DNA of 64,000 nt, taken from assembly GCF_034119425.1 (NCBI RefSeq), contig NZ_JAWUEL010000008.1, forward strand, positions 1 to 64,000, read 5' to 3'. This document shows positions 15,372-25,283 of this stretch, piece by piece (position 1 is the first letter of the stretch; each line of letters opens with the position of its first letter). The position numbers and the translations under genes were made by a program. This DNA is from Actinotignum schaalii_C. Lineage in GTDB: Bacteria; Actinomycetota; Actinomycetes; Actinomycetales; Actinomycetaceae. The notes under the pieces were generated by a model. That model was not told the DNA's origin and made no database searches. It worked only from the letters and a program-made list of their open reading frames with translations.

Positions 15372-17675
15372 CTATGCACGCGGAGATTCCACCCGGCGCT
15401 GATTAGCGGGCTTGGAATTAGTCACCCGGTACGCATCGTACACGCCTTCAATCTTGCGTAGATCTGCCAGCACCCGAGCTAGGTGATGCGGATCGGCCAT
15501 CTCAAAGGTGAAGGTATTCCGCACCATGCGTTCTTTCGTGGTCATCATATTGCCGGCCAGAAGATTCACCCCGTTATCCAGGAGCGCTCGGGAAATATCG
15601 GAGAGCAAGCCCTGCCGGTCGAGTGCGTCCACCTGGACCTGGATAACGTACACCGCTTCGGAATCATCAGCCCAGTGCACCTCGAGGAATCGTTCCGGTT
15701 GCTTTTGCAACTGCTCCACATTCGGGCAATCCGCGCGGTGGATGGACACACCCGAGCCGCGAGTCACGAAACCAACGATGGAATCGGGGGGAACCGGGGT
15801 GCAGCAGCGGGCTAGCTTGACCATAACATCCCCGGCTTCCATGCCCTGGACCACCACAGCGTTATCGGTGCTGGCCGTGCTCCGCCGCCGTGAAATACGG
15901 TTCGGAGTCACTGCCTCCGCGAGAGTTTCCTCCACCCCGGCCTGCCCGCCCTGGGAGGTAATGAGGTTACGCACCACCGTTTCGGGGGAGATATCCCCTT
16001 CCCCAATACCCGCGTACAGGTCATCGACGGAACTGCGTCCGGCCTCCCGCGCTACTTCCGCGAGTGTGTCATGGCTCATGAGGCGCTGGACGGGTTGGTT
16101 ACGTTTACGGATGGCGCGGGCAAGCTTATCCTTGCCCTCTTCTACCGCTTCATCCCGGCGACTCTTCTTGAACCACACCCGGATCTTGGCGCGGGCACGC
16201 GGACTTGCCACGAAATCAAGCCAGCCGAGGGAAGGCCCGGCATCCGGGCTTTTCGCGGTAATAATCTCAACCGTATCCCCGGATTCCAGCTTGTGATCGA
16301 GGGTGACGAGACGATCATTCACCCGCGCCCCCACCGTACGATGCCCCACTTCCGTGTGGACGGCATAGGCGAAATCGACCGGGGTGGCTCCGGTGGGGAG
16401 CTCCATAACTTCCCCGGCCGGAGTGAACACGTACACCTTATTACCGGAGATCTCATAGGAGAGCGACTCGAGGAATTCTGCCGGGTCCGCGGTTTCCCGC
16501 TGCCAATCAACTAGCTGGCGTAGCCAGTTGAGCTGAGTTGTTTCTTCGTCGACTTTCGCGGTCCCGCCCCCCCGCTTGGTGGCATTCGGGTTTTCCTTAT
16601 ACCGCCAGTGCGCTGCCACTCCGTATTCCGCGCGCCTATGCATATCGTAGGTACGGATCTGAATTTCAAGAGAGCGGTTATCCGGGCCGATAACCGTGGT
16701 GTGAATCGACTGGTAGAGGTTGAATTTGGGGGTGGTGATATAGTCCTTGATCCGCCCCTGAATGGGCGTGAAAATAGTATTGGCAACGCCCAGCACCGCG
16801 TAGCAGTCCGGGATGGTTTCCACGAGTACCCGCACTCCCACGAGGTCATAAATATCTTCGAAGTCCTTACCCCGCAAAATCATCTTCTGGTAGATGGAGT
16901 AATAGTGCTTGGGGCGACCGGTAATCGTGCATTTAATATGGGAACTCTTGAGCTCCCGCTCCAAAATGGCCTTGATTTTCGCGATATACGCTTCGCGTTC
17001 CGGGGTGCGTTCTTGCACCAGGGATTCAATTTCGGCGTAGACCTCCGGGTACATGGTTTTAAAAGAGAGGTCCTCAAGTTCCCATTTAATGGAATTCATG
17101 CCGAGGCGGTGCGCGAGGGGCGCGTAGATCTCCAGGGTTTCATGTGCCTTGGATCGTGCCTTTTCCTGCGGCATGAAACGCCAGGTGCGGGCATTATGGA
17201 GCCGGTCGGCAAGTTTAATGAGAAGCACGCGGATGTCTTTGGACATCGCGATCACCATTTTGCGCACCGTTTCCGCCTGCGCTGCTTCTCCGTATTCGAC
17301 CTTATTGAGCTTCGTGACTCCGTCCACGAGTAGTTCCACGGTGGAGCCGAAATTCTCCCGGACCTGCTCGAGGGTGTACCCGGTATCTTCCACTGTGTCG
17401 TGGAGGAGAGCACCCACGAGGGTATCCTCGTCCATTCCGAGTTCGGCGAGGATGGTTGCCACCGCGACCGGATGCGTAATATACGGCTCTCCCGAGCGCC
17501 GCTTCTGGCCACGGTGGCATTCCTCCGCCACGTTATACGCCCGGATAATGCGTTCCTTATCGACATTACCCAGGGCGCGCATAAGGGGTTCCAGGGCATC
17601 AGGAACCTGGCTGGCCGTGCGTCCGGTCAACCACGATAGCCGCGATAGTACCCGCGGACCCTGCGATTCCGACAT
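15372..17675 (-). CDS. rel: bifunctional (p)ppGpp synthase/hydrolase
   Basis: Makes and degrades the stringent-response alarmone at the ribosome. The 767 residues contain the long RelA/SpoT layout. First is an HD hydrolase domain with His54, His68 and the H-D pair at 92-93 intact, followed by E-D-T, so hydrolysis should be active. Then come the synthetase domain (near residues 240-350), a TGS domain beginning V-Y-V-F-T-P-A-G-E-V, and a C-terminal ACT domain that includes D-R-Q-G-L-L-S-D-I. One such gene is usual for actinobacteria. It is the last gene of the sec-apt-rel train, 19 nt after apt, the order also found in mycobacteria. Confidence 0.97.
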   Translation of the reverse strand: MSESQGPRVLSRLSWLTGRTASQVPDALEPLMRALGNVDKERIIRAYNVAEECHRGQKRRSGEPYITHPVAVATILAELGMDEDTLVGALLHDTVEDTGYTLEQVRENFGSTVELLVDGVTKLNKVEYGEAAQAETVRKMVIAMSKDIRVLLIKLADRLHNARTWRFMPQEKARSKAHETLEIYAPLAHRLGMNSIKWELEDLSFKTMYPEVYAEIESLVQERTPEREAYIAKIKAILERELKSSHIKCTITGRPKHYYSIYQKMILRGKDFEDIYDLVGVRVLVETIPDCYAVLGVANTIFTPIQGRIKDYITTPKFNLYQSIHTTVIGPDNRSLEIQIRTYDMHRRAEYGVAAHWRYKENPNATKRGGGTAKVDEETTQLNWLRQLVDWQRETADPAEFLESLSYEISGNKVYVFTPAGEVMELPTGATPVDFAYAVHTEVGHRTVGARVNDRLVTLDHKLESGDTVEIITAKSPDAGPSLGWLDFVASPRARAKIRVWFKKSRRDEAVEEGKDKLARAIRKRNQPVQRLMSHDTLAEVAREAGRSSVDDLYAGIGEGDISPETVVRNLITSQGGQAGVEETLAEAVTPNRISRRRSTASTDNAVVVQGMEAGDVMVKLARCCTPVPPDSIVGFVTRGSGVSIHRADCPNVEQLQKQPERFLEVHWADDSEAVYVIQVQVDALDRQGLLSDISRALLDNGVNLLAGNMMTTKERMVRNTFTFEMADPHHLARVLADLRKIEGVYDAYRVTNSKPANQRRVESPRA

Positions 17676-17694
17676 GCCCCACTCCCCTCTTGCG

Positions 17695-18237
17695 TTAATC
17701 GAAGGTTAGCACCGCTTCGACCTGCCTACCGGCCAGACGCTCCCGACCGCCCATACCCGCCAGCTCAATGAGCATGCACAGGCCGGCCACAATCCCGCCC
17801 GAGCTTTCCACCAGCTCACAGGCTGCATTCGCGGTTCCACCGGTGGCGAGAACGTCATCGATGATAAGAACGCGCTGTCCATCTTCAATATTAAAGGGCT
17901 GAACCTCCATGCGGGCCGAACCGTATTCCAGTTCATAATCAACCCCGATAACCGGCCCGGGCAACCGCCCGGCTTTGCGGATGGTGACCATTCCCAGCCC
18001 CATGGCGTAGGCCAGCGGCGCGGACAAAATAAATCCGCGTGATTCCAGCCCGGCGACGGCGTCGATCTTACCTTCGTAATGGCGGGCCAGCTCATCAATA
18101 AAGAGGTGGAATGCTTCACCGTCTGCTATCAGCGGGGTGATATCACGAAAGATAACCCCCGGCGCCGGGAAGTTTTCACGTTCTCGCACCCGACTGGCCG
18201 CTAGTTCCACGAGTTGCGAAGAAAACGCAGTGCTCAC
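17695..18237 (-). CDS. apt: adenine phosphoribosyltransferase
   Basis: Purine salvage enzyme converting adenine and PRPP to AMP. The 180 residues carry the PRPP-binding signature V-L-I-I-D-D-V-L-A-T-G-G-T (123-135) and the adenine-type flexible loop upstream. The GTG start overlaps the secF stop as GTGA, so translation is coupled. Its place between secF and rel is conserved in mycobacteria. Confidence 0.95.
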   Translation of the reverse strand: MSTAFSSQLVELAASRVRERENFPAPGVIFRDITPLIADGEAFHLFIDELARHYEGKIDAVAGLESRGFILSAPLAYAMGLGMVTIRKAGRLPGPVIGVDYELEYGSARMEVQPFNIEDGQRVLIIDDVLATGGTANAACELVESSGGIVAGLCMLIELAGMGGRERLAGRQVEAVLTFD

Positions 18238-19331
18238 TTCTTGCTCCTCTTCTTGCGACGCGGCTGCGCGGTATTACCAAGATGGTGGCCAGGTTCGAGC
18301 ACCGCGGAGACGACGTCCTCTTCCGCAACACCGGCCTCAACACGCTGGGCGCGCGCGGCAGCCACTTCCGCGTTATGGGCCTTGATGCGCGGATCGGCAT
18401 TCGTCAGGGTGACGGCGAGCGGTGCCGCCAAGAAGATGGACGAGTACGCCGAGAGCAGCAGACCGACGAAGAGCACCAGCGCAAGATCGCGCAAGGTACC
18501 CGCGCCCATGAGGTACACCCCGATGAACAAAATGGATGCCACCGGCATAATCGAGGTGACCGAGGTGTTGATGGAGCGGATGAGAGTCTGGTTGACGGCG
18601 TGGTTCGTGGACTCCCCGAAAGTCACACGGTGCTGACGCAGCACATGCTCGGTATTTTCACGGACCTTATCGAAAACCACCACGGTGTCGTACAGGGAGT
18701 AGCCGAGGATCGTCAGCAGACCGATCACTGTGGACGGCGTGAATTCAAATCCAAAGAGGCAGTAAATACCCACCGTCACCACAAGGTCGTGGAAGAGCGC
18801 AACGATTGCACCCAGGGCATTGCGCCAGGATCGCATATAAGCCCACAGCGCGAGGAGCACCAGCACGATAAAGACCACGAAACCCTGGAGGGCCTTCGTG
18901 GAAATATCCTGGCCCCACACCGGGCCGATATAGGTGGAGGTGACATCCTGAACGGAGGTTCCGTATGCTTCAGCCAATTCCGTGCGGATCGCTTCTGTTT
19001 CCGCATTGCCCACGCCGGTACCATCAGCATTCGCCGAGGTTTGGATGCGCAGGGAGTTCTCACCTACCTGGGCTACGCGAGCGGCTGCATCCCCGCCGTG
19101 GCGGGCCATGATATCCGAGGCGAGGCGCTGATCGGTGGTTTGTGCCCCCGAGACCGTGAACTGGGATCCACCGGTGAACTCAATACCCATATTGAGCCCG
19201 CGGGTGAAGAGCGCGATAAACGAGGCGATAACGCAAATAATCGCGATGGTGTACCAGGTCTTGCGCCGCTGCACAATTTTGAAGCTGCGCCGCCCGGAGT
19301 AGAGATCATTACCTAAGCTGTACATCGACAT
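18234..19331 (-). CDS. secF: protein translocase subunit SecF
   Basis: Membrane partner of SecD, which uses the proton gradient to pull secreted proteins across after SecYEG. The 365 residues have one N-terminal membrane helix, a periplasmic-type (extracytoplasmic) P1 domain with G-I-E-F-T-G-G, then five helices ending in a basic tail (R-R-K-K-R-S-K-K). The membrane stretch with G-Y-S-L-Y-D-T-V-V-V-F-D-K-V-R-E-N is the SecF family hallmark. Start and secD stop overlap by one base (TAATG). Confidence 0.96.
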   Translation of the reverse strand: MSMYSLGNDLYSGRRSFKIVQRRKTWYTIAIICVIASFIALFTRGLNMGIEFTGGSQFTVSGAQTTDQRLASDIMARHGGDAAARVAQVGENSLRIQTSANADGTGVGNAETEAIRTELAEAYGTSVQDVTSTYIGPVWGQDISTKALQGFVVFIVLVLLALWAYMRSWRNALGAIVALFHDLVVTVGIYCLFGFEFTPSTVIGLLTILGYSLYDTVVVFDKVRENTEHVLRQHRVTFGESTNHAVNQTLIRSINTSVTSIMPVASILFIGVYLMGAGTLRDLALVLFVGLLLSAYSSIFLAAPLAVTLTNADPRIKAHNAEVAAARAQRVEAGVAEEDVVSAVLEPGHHLGNTAQPRRKKRSKK

Positions 19332-21070
19332 TAGGCGTTCTCCTTTCCCTCGCTGCTCGCGGGGAGAGCGGCCCGACGCTCGCGGGTGCGACGCTCAGCA
19401 AGCGAGCCTTCCCCGGGAACCTTACGGCCGCGGTACGCCGGGGTATGCGCCAAATGCTTGGCGGACATACCCGATGCCGGGTGCCCCCCGCCGAAGAACT
19501 TAGTGCGCACCAGCAGCGTCATAAGCGGATAGGTAAACATAAAGACGACAACGAGGTCGAGGATCGTGGTGAGCCCCAAAGTGAAGGCGAAACCGCGCAC
19601 CGAACCCACTGCAATGAAGTAGAGAACCCCGGCGGCAATAAGGTTGACGGAATCAGAGGCGATAATCGTGCGGGTTGCGCGCTTCCATCCGCGCTGCACC
19701 GCGGTACGTACCGCGTGCCCGTCACGAATCTCATCCCGAATACGTTCGAAGAACACAATGAAGGAATCGACCGTGATACCGATAGAAATAACCAGACCGA
19801 CGACGCCGGCCATTGACAAGCGGTAACCCATCACCCAGGACAGTAAACAAATAACCCCGTATGACAAGCCCGTGGCAAGCACCACCGAGCCGATAGCCAC
19901 AATAGCGAGGGCGTGGTACTGCCAAATCAGGTAAAGAACAATAAGCACAAGACCGATCAGCCCGGCCACCAGGCCCGCGCGCAGCGATTCAGAACCGAGG
20001 GTGGCCGAAATTTGCTGTTCGGATTGCACCTCAAATTCCAGGGGTAGCGAACCGAATTGCAGCTGGTTAGCCAGCACCCGCGACGTCGTCGCGTTAATAC
20101 CGGAACCGTTAATAACGGCCTGCCCGCCTGAAATCTGGGTTTGCGGAACCGCGGAGGAAATAACGCGCCCGTCTAGAACGATAGCGAATTGGTTTTGTGG
20201 GCTCTTCAGGCCCACCAGCCGCCCGGTCACTTCAGAGAACTTCTGCGCGCCCTCGTTATCGAATTCCAACTGTACAATCCACTGGCCCTGCTGCTGATCG
20301 AAACCTGACGTAGCCCGGGTCAGGTTCGTTCCGGCAATCTCGGCCGGGCCGAGCACGTACTTAAAAGGCGTGACCTCGCCCGTTTTAGAATCCTTGCTTT
20401 GCCCGCAGGCCACCAGCGCGGTATCCGGGTTTTCTTCCGGGGCGGTAGCCGGGTTCTCGGCGGTGCAATCCAAGGTCAGCGCATCGTAGGTGACCCGCTC
20501 GGTTTTCGCCCAAGCTGGATCCGAGGCGTTGCTCGGCTGGCTGGGCGGAGTGGTGGAGAGCTTGCCGTCTCCATCTGCGTCGGCAGCCTTCATGGCCGCT
20601 TCTTCCAGCGCGGTGCCGGTCAGGGGTGCGGCATTCTCCCCCTCACCCTTCATGGTTCCCGGATTCGCCATGGCGAGCACCGGGCGCATCCGCAACACCG
20701 CGGAATTACGCACGAGGTCGAGGGTTTCCTGACTGGGATGCCCGGGCAGACCCACCACAATATTGGAGCCACCCTGAGAGGTAATTTCCGCTTCCGCCAC
20801 ACCCGAAGCGTCCACGCGCTGGCGAATAATTTCAATCGCCTGGTTGACATCTTCAGCGGTGATCTCGGAATTATCCGTGGTCTTCGGGGTGAGAATAAGC
20901 TCCGTGCCCCCTTCGAGGTCAAGAGCAAAATTCGGGGTCCACCGGGATTCCGATCCGGAGCCCGTTGCCGACCCCACCCCCAGGGAGACGAAGAGCGCGA
21001 TCGCCAAGATCGCAAGGGTAATGATCCGGCGCCAGGATAACCGGACGCCGGAATTTTTAGATTGAGACAT
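19331..21070 (-). CDS. secD: protein translocase subunit SecD
   Basis: Sec accessory translocase with 579 residues: one N-terminal helix, a large extracytoplasmic domain (about 40-360) that includes the L-D-L-E-G-G-T-E start characteristic of SecD, then five helices with the segment I-T-V-D-S-F-I-V-F-F-E-R-I-R-D-E. The P1 head has an insert rich in Asp, Ala, Pro and Ser at about 140-215, longer than in E. coli and common in actinobacterial SecD. The start is 5 nt after the yajC stop. Confidence 0.96.
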   Translation of the reverse strand: MSQSKNSGVRLSWRRIITLAILAIALFVSLGVGSATGSGSESRWTPNFALDLEGGTELILTPKTTDNSEITAEDVNQAIEIIRQRVDASGVAEAEITSQGGSNIVVGLPGHPSQETLDLVRNSAVLRMRPVLAMANPGTMKGEGENAAPLTGTALEEAAMKAADADGDGKLSTTPPSQPSNASDPAWAKTERVTYDALTLDCTAENPATAPEENPDTALVACGQSKDSKTGEVTPFKYVLGPAEIAGTNLTRATSGFDQQQGQWIVQLEFDNEGAQKFSEVTGRLVGLKSPQNQFAIVLDGRVISSAVPQTQISGGQAVINGSGINATTSRVLANQLQFGSLPLEFEVQSEQQISATLGSESLRAGLVAGLIGLVLIVLYLIWQYHALAIVAIGSVVLATGLSYGVICLLSWVMGYRLSMAGVVGLVISIGITVDSFIVFFERIRDEIRDGHAVRTAVQRGWKRATRTIIASDSVNLIAAGVLYFIAVGSVRGFAFTLGLTTILDLVVVFMFTYPLMTLLVRTKFFGGGHPASGMSAKHLAHTPAYRGRKVPGEGSLAERRTRERRAALPASSEGKENA

Positions 21071-21075
21071 AGTGT

Positions 21076-21579
21076 TTACTTCCAGGCCGAGCCCGACTCA
21101 TCTTTCTTTTCACCAAAAGCCGAGTCCGTGCTCCGAGGAGTCACGTGACCGGTCGCTTCCGGGGCCGCCGCACTAGCGGAAGCAGCAGTTCCCACGGCAC
21201 TATCCGCATCGCTCACGCCGGCTCCGGATCCCTCCGAAGCGCTCAGGCGAGCAGCTTCCGCAGCATCTTCCGCTGCCGCTTCTTCTTCACTGACCGGCGC
21301 GAAAGGAATGGACGCCTGCTCCCGAATAGCCAGGCGCGACCACACAGTTTCATCCCCGGAGGGACTTTCGAGCGTCACCGCATCCCCGTCAATAGCAACA
21401 ATGCGCCCGTAAAAACCCGCGGTGGTCATGACATCTGTGCCGACCACCAGAATGCTATTGCGGTGTTCTTCAGCACGTGCCCGGGCCTTCTTATTGGACT
21501 GGGACATGAACAGAACCATCCCCACTAGGACGACGCCCATGATGACGAATTCCACGCGAAAGCTCCTTGGAAAAGACAA
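21076..21579 (-). CDS. yajC: Sec translocon accessory protein YajC
   Basis: Small single-span membrane protein associated with SecDF. The 167 residues start with a hydrophobic helix (about 10-27), then the typical K-K-x-R-x-x-x-E basic turn and a small beta domain (D-V-M-T-T-A-G-F-Y-G-R-I). A low-complexity Ala/Ser/Glu-rich tail of about 70 residues extends the usual 85-110-residue length, as often seen in high-GC actinobacteria. Confidence 0.93.
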   Translation of the reverse strand: MSFPRSFRVEFVIMGVVLVGMVLFMSQSNKKARARAEEHRNSILVVGTDVMTTAGFYGRIVAIDGDAVTLESPSGDETVWSRLAIREQASIPFAPVSEEEAAAEDAAEAARLSASEGSGAGVSDADSAVGTAASASAAAPEATGHVTPRSTDSAFGEKKDESGSAWK

Positions 21580-21635
21580 TAATTACCGTGCCAGTTTACC
21601 GTGCATAACTGAAAACACCTGCGGCCGTGACGAAA

Positions 21636-22655
21636 CTAATCTGTAGGCGGAGTTAAACCCAGATGCGTCCAGGCCCGCGGGGCCGCCATTCGCCCCCGCG
21701 GAGTACGTACTAGATAGCCTTCGCGTACCAGGTAGGGCTCCACCACCGTCTCTACCGTTTCCGGTTCTTCTCCCACCGAAACTGCCAGAGTAGTCAGACC
21801 CACCGGCCCGCCGCCAAAGCGGGTGCACACCGCGTCGAGTACCGCACGGTCAAGCCGATCCAACCCGGCTGGATCCACCTGGAAAAGATCGAGGGCAGCC
21901 CGCGCGGCACTCAGGTTCAGCTCCCCGGTGCCGCGCACCTGCGCCCAGTCCTGGACGCGGCGCAACAGCCGGTTGGCGATACGCGGGGTGCCGCGCGAAC
22001 GCCCGGCGATTTCCTGAGCGGCATCCTCGGTAATGCTATGGCCGAGTTTGACGGCATTACGCCGCACAATACGGGCTAGGTCGCGCTGTTCGTAATATTC
22101 CAGGTGCGCCGTAAAACCAAAGCGATCACGCAAGGGAGCGGGAAGCAAGCCGGCGCGCGTCGTCGCCCCTACCACAGTGAAGAAGGGGAGCGGCAACGGG
22201 ATCGAGGTGGCGCCCGGTCCCTTCCCCACCATCACGTCCACCCGAAAATCTTCCATGGCCAGGTAGAGCATTTCTTCGGCATTGCGGGCCAGGCGGTGGA
22301 TCTCGTCGATGAAGAGGACGTCGTTTTCCTGCACGGAGGAAAGAATCGCGGCCAGGTCTCCCGAATGCTGGATCGCCGGACCGGAGGTCAGGCGCAGCGC
22401 CCCGCCCACTTCCGCCGCAATAATCATGGCGAGGGTGGTTTTCCCCAGGCCCGGTGGCCCGGAAAGGAGCACGTGATCGGGAGTGCGCCCGCGCTGCACC
22501 GCCGCCTGGAGCACGAGAGAAAGTTGGTCACGCACGGTATCCTGGCCCACGAATTCGGAGAGCTGGCGCGGGCGCAGGGCCGCTTCGGCGGCACGCTCCG
22601 TTTCGTTGGCTTCCGGGGAGACCAGGCCGGCGTCGAAGGACATATCTTCGCTCAT
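21636..22655 (-). CDS. ruvB: Holliday junction helicase motor RuvB
   Basis: AAA+ hexameric motor that drives branch migration with RuvA. The 339 residues contain Walker A G-P-P-G-L-G-K-T (66-73), Walker B F-I-D-E-I-H (115-120), sensor motifs and the C-terminal winged helix. Its ATG overlaps the ruvA stop (ATGA). The ruvC-ruvA-ruvB order is the standard actinobacterial arrangement. I see no LexA-type box upstream of this set. Confidence 0.97.
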   Translation of the reverse strand: MSEDMSFDAGLVSPEANETERAAEAALRPRQLSEFVGQDTVRDQLSLVLQAAVQRGRTPDHVLLSGPPGLGKTTLAMIIAAEVGGALRLTSGPAIQHSGDLAAILSSVQENDVLFIDEIHRLARNAEEMLYLAMEDFRVDVMVGKGPGATSIPLPLPFFTVVGATTRAGLLPAPLRDRFGFTAHLEYYEQRDLARIVRRNAVKLGHSITEDAAQEIAGRSRGTPRIANRLLRRVQDWAQVRGTGELNLSAARAALDLFQVDPAGLDRLDRAVLDAVCTRFGGGPVGLTTLAVSVGEEPETVETVVEPYLVREGYLVRTPRGRMAAPRAWTHLGLTPPTD

Positions 22656-23245
22656 CGGCGGGCCCCTAGTATTTGGAGACTTGCGCGCAGCAGCTGGGCC
22701 ACGGTGCCCTGCGGTACTTGCGCGCGCGCTTCTTCATACGCGGCGACGGCGTCGCTTTCTTTCCACCCCAGTCCCACCAGACCGGCAACCACGGCATCGG
22801 GATCCGCCCCGGCGGTGGCCGTCTCACCCGCCGCCACCGGCGCCGGGCCGAGCTTATTGCCCAGCTCCAAAATAATGCGCTGGGCGCTCTTCTTGCCAAT
22901 ACCGGGAACCCTGGTGAGGGCTGCTTCGTCCTTGGATTGCACGGCGGCGCGCAGAGCATTCGGGGTGTGGACAGAGAGAAGAGCGAGCGCTACTTTGGCG
23001 CCGATCCCGGACACCGTTTGCATGATGTCGTAAACGTCGCGCTCGTCCGCTTCGCTAAAACCGTAGAGGGAGGGAAGATCATCGCGGCTGGCAACCAGCG
23101 AGGTATAGAGAAAAGCTTCCGCGCCTTCGCGAAGGCGCGCGAGAGTATCCGGCGTCGCAAAAACTTTGACGCCCCACCCGCCGACCTCCACCACCGCGAA
23201 AGTGGTGGTAACACGGCTCACAGTTCCGCGAATACTTGCAATCAC
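22652..23245 (-). CDS. ruvA: Holliday junction binding protein RuvA
   Basis: Tetrameric protein that holds the four-way junction for RuvB. The 197 residues begin with the OB-fold domain (M-I-A-S-I-R-G-T-V), followed by helix-hairpin-helix motifs (V-S-G-I-G-A-K-V-A and V-P-G-I-G-K-K-S-A) and a C-terminal RuvB-contacting domain with G-L-V-G-L-G-W-K. All family landmarks are present. Confidence 0.96.
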   Translation of the reverse strand: MIASIRGTVSRVTTTFAVVEVGGWGVKVFATPDTLARLREGAEAFLYTSLVASRDDLPSLYGFSEADERDVYDIMQTVSGIGAKVALALLSVHTPNALRAAVQSKDEAALTRVPGIGKKSAQRIILELGNKLGPAPVAAGETATAGADPDAVVAGLVGLGWKESDAVAAYEEARAQVPQGTVAQLLRASLQILGARR

Positions 23246-23267
23246 TCAGGGCTCCTTCCTCATGACT

Positions 23268-23906
23268 CTAGCCGGTAGCGGAGCGGTGTGGGGAGACCGC
23301 GCCGGCGCGCCGACTCATGCGTTCAGCTCCCGCCCACATGCGCTGCGCGGCGGTCAAATCCGCTCCTTCGGCACGTGGGAGGGTACCGGCCCCGCCGTGC
23401 TGACCATTATCCACCGTGGCATCCAGGGCGTGGGCGCCCCCGCGCCATGCGTGGGTGATGGCAATGGCGAGGGCGTCCGCGGCATCCTTGGGACGCGGCA
23501 GCTCGGCCAGACCTAAAATCCGCTGAACCATATTTTGCACCTGGAGTTTCCCGGCGCGCCCCGAACCGGTGACCGCTGCTTTCACTTCGGAGGGCGAGTG
23601 CAAGCCGAGGGGAAGCTGGGCGCGGGCAGCAGCCAGCATAGCGATACCGGCCACCTGCGCGGTTGAGGTCCCCGAGCGCACATTTTCCTGCGCGAAAACG
23701 CGTTCCACCGCCACGACCTCGGGAGAAAACTCCGCGATCACCGCGTCGATTTCATCCGCGATAAGGAGAAGACGCCGATGCGGGGCCAGGTCCACCGGAG
23801 AGCGCGCCACGCGCATATCCACCAAACGCACCCGCCGCGTCACATCGGCGTCAATGGTTCCCAGCCCGCAGCGCGTAAGTCCCGGGTCAATACCCAGAAT
23901 GCGCAC
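23268..23906 (-). CDS. ruvC: crossover junction endodeoxyribonuclease RuvC
   Basis: Resolves Holliday junctions by paired nicks. The RNase H-like fold starts with M-R-I-L-G-I-D-P-G-L, giving catalytic Asp7. A second acidic residue lies in the V-A-V-E-R-V-F segment and the last pair in the C-terminal P-K-D-A-A-D-A-L helix. The 212 residues exceed the usual about 175 by a Gly/Ala/Arg-rich tail of about 45 residues with no recognisable fold. The start overlaps the yebC stop by one base. Confidence 0.95.
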   Translation of the reverse strand: MRILGIDPGLTRCGLGTIDADVTRRVRLVDMRVARSPVDLAPHRRLLLIADEIDAVIAEFSPEVVAVERVFAQENVRSGTSTAQVAGIAMLAAARAQLPLGLHSPSEVKAAVTGSGRAGKLQVQNMVQRILGLAELPRPKDAADALAIAITHAWRGGAHALDATVDNGQHGGAGTLPRAEGADLTAAQRMWAGAERMSRRAGAVSPHRSATG

Positions 23907-24661
23907 TACTCACCCTCGAGCTCAGCGAGGATCTCATCGGCGATATCCGCGTTGGTGTAGACCTCTTGAATATCATCGACATCGTCGAGCGCATCGGTGA
24001 GTTTGAGGAGCTTTTCCGCGCCGGCGCGATCCAGGGGAACATTGGTAGAGGGAACAAAGCGTGATTCTGCGGAATTGTAGTCAATTCCGGCTTCCTGAAG
24101 CGCGGTGCGCACAGCTACCACATCGCTAGAAGCACAGTAAATGGTGAATGTTTCGCCGTCGTCCTCAATTTCTTCGGCGCCCGCGTCAAGAACCGCCATG
24201 AGAACGTCATCCTCGGAGTTCTCCCCTTTAACCGCTTCCACCACACCGCGACGGTTGAAGAGATAGGAAACCGAACCCGGATCCGCCAGGGTCCCCCCAT
24301 TGCGCGTGAGTGCGGTACGCACATCCGAGGCGGCACGATTGCGGTTATCGGTCAGGCATTCGATGAGGATAGCCACCCCACCCGGGCCGTAACCTTCGTA
24401 AGTAATGGCTTCATACTGGATGGAATCATCAGTTTCACCCGAGCCACGCTTAACCGCGCGATCAATATTATCGGCCGGCACCGAGTTCTGCTTGGCTTTG
24501 CGGATCGCGTCAAAGAGCGTGGGATTGCCCGCGGGATCTCCACCACCGGTTGCCGCTGCCACTTCGATATTCTTGACCAGACGCGCGAAAAGCTTGCCGC
24601 GCTTGGCGTCATTAGCGGCTTTCTTATGCTTGGTGGTTGCCCACTTGGAGTGTCCTGACAC
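23906..24661 (-). CDS. YebC/PmpR family protein
   Basis: Member of the YebC family, long described as transcriptional regulators and more recently linked to translation of difficult (for example proline-rich) sequences. The 251 residues begin with the invariant S-G-H-S-K-W-A and H-K-K segment and contain G-Y-G-P-G-G-V-A. The frame continues upstream, but the GTG at 24661 with GGGAGGA just before it restores the exact family N terminus. Position directly before ruvC is conserved across many bacteria. Confidence 0.95.
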   Translation of the reverse strand: MSGHSKWATTKHKKAANDAKRGKLFARLVKNIEVAAATGGGDPAGNPTLFDAIRKAKQNSVPADNIDRAVKRGSGETDDSIQYEAITYEGYGPGGVAILIECLTDNRNRAASDVRTALTRNGGTLADPGSVSYLFNRRGVVEAVKGENSEDDVLMAVLDAGAEEIEDDGETFTIYCASSDVVAVRTALQEAGIDYNSAESRFVPSTNVPLDRAGAEKLLKLTDALDDVDDIQEVYTNADIADEILAELEGE

Positions 24662-24767
24662 GTGTCCTCCCGAGTAGATAAAAACTTCCGGAGCCATTGT
24701 ACGCGGTTCGAGGCCCGGGAACTATTACCTGGGCCGCAGCGCGCCTAAGCTGTACCGTTCAGGGAGG

Positions 24768-25274
24768 CTAGTTCTCCCAAAGCTCGCGGCAAATCCCATC
24801 CCATCCGGCGTGCACCTGAGCCGCCAGCTCCGCGAGACCCACCGGATACACCCGTTCCCTCGGGGAACCAGCGAGTTGCGTGCCGGCACGCCAGTCGATA
24901 ACGTCGAGGAGTTCTTCTTCCGCCGCGGTCCAGGCCCGCCCGCTTCCGGTCACCGCCGCGCGGGCGCGCACCGCGTCCAGCCGCACCGCGAAAAATTCTT
25001 CGTCTTGGCTGAGGGTGGTACGGGCAAAACGAAAAGTTGCGTGCCGGCGCAGAACCGGCCCGATAAGTTCCGTTTCAGTTACGACGACGCCGGTCTCCTC
25101 CCGAAATTCCCGCACCGCCGCCTGCTGGGGGCTTTCCGTATCTTCCAGTCCCCCACCGGGCGTGAACCACCACCGGTGGGAAGGATCGTCCCGGTCATGG
25201 CCGCGGATGAGGAGGACGCGGCCGGCTTCATCCAGGGCGATAATGCGGGCAGCACGCCGGGGAGTGGGGGTCAT
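24768..25274 (-). CDS. NUDIX hydrolase
   Basis: Hydrolyses a nucleoside-diphosphate-linked substrate. The 168-residue protein has a complete Nudix box, with G-x5-E then R-E-F-R-E-E-T-G-V, so it should bind metal and be active. The protein starts T-P-T-P-R-R-A-A-R-I-I-A-L-D. It is 9 nt downstream of the membrane-protein gene of the mannoside cluster; in mycobacteria a NUDIX/membrane protein gene also follows pimA. The actual substrate cannot be deduced. Confidence 0.9.
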   Translation of the reverse strand: MTPTPRRAARIIALDEAGRVLLIRGHDRDDPSHRWWFTPGGGLEDTESPQQAAVREFREETGVVVTETELIGPVLRRHATFRFARTTLSQDEEFFAVRLDAVRARAAVTGSGRAWTAAEEELLDVIDWRAGTQLAGSPRERVYPVGLAELAAQVHAGWDGICRELWEN

Positions 25275-25283
25275 CGGGAACTC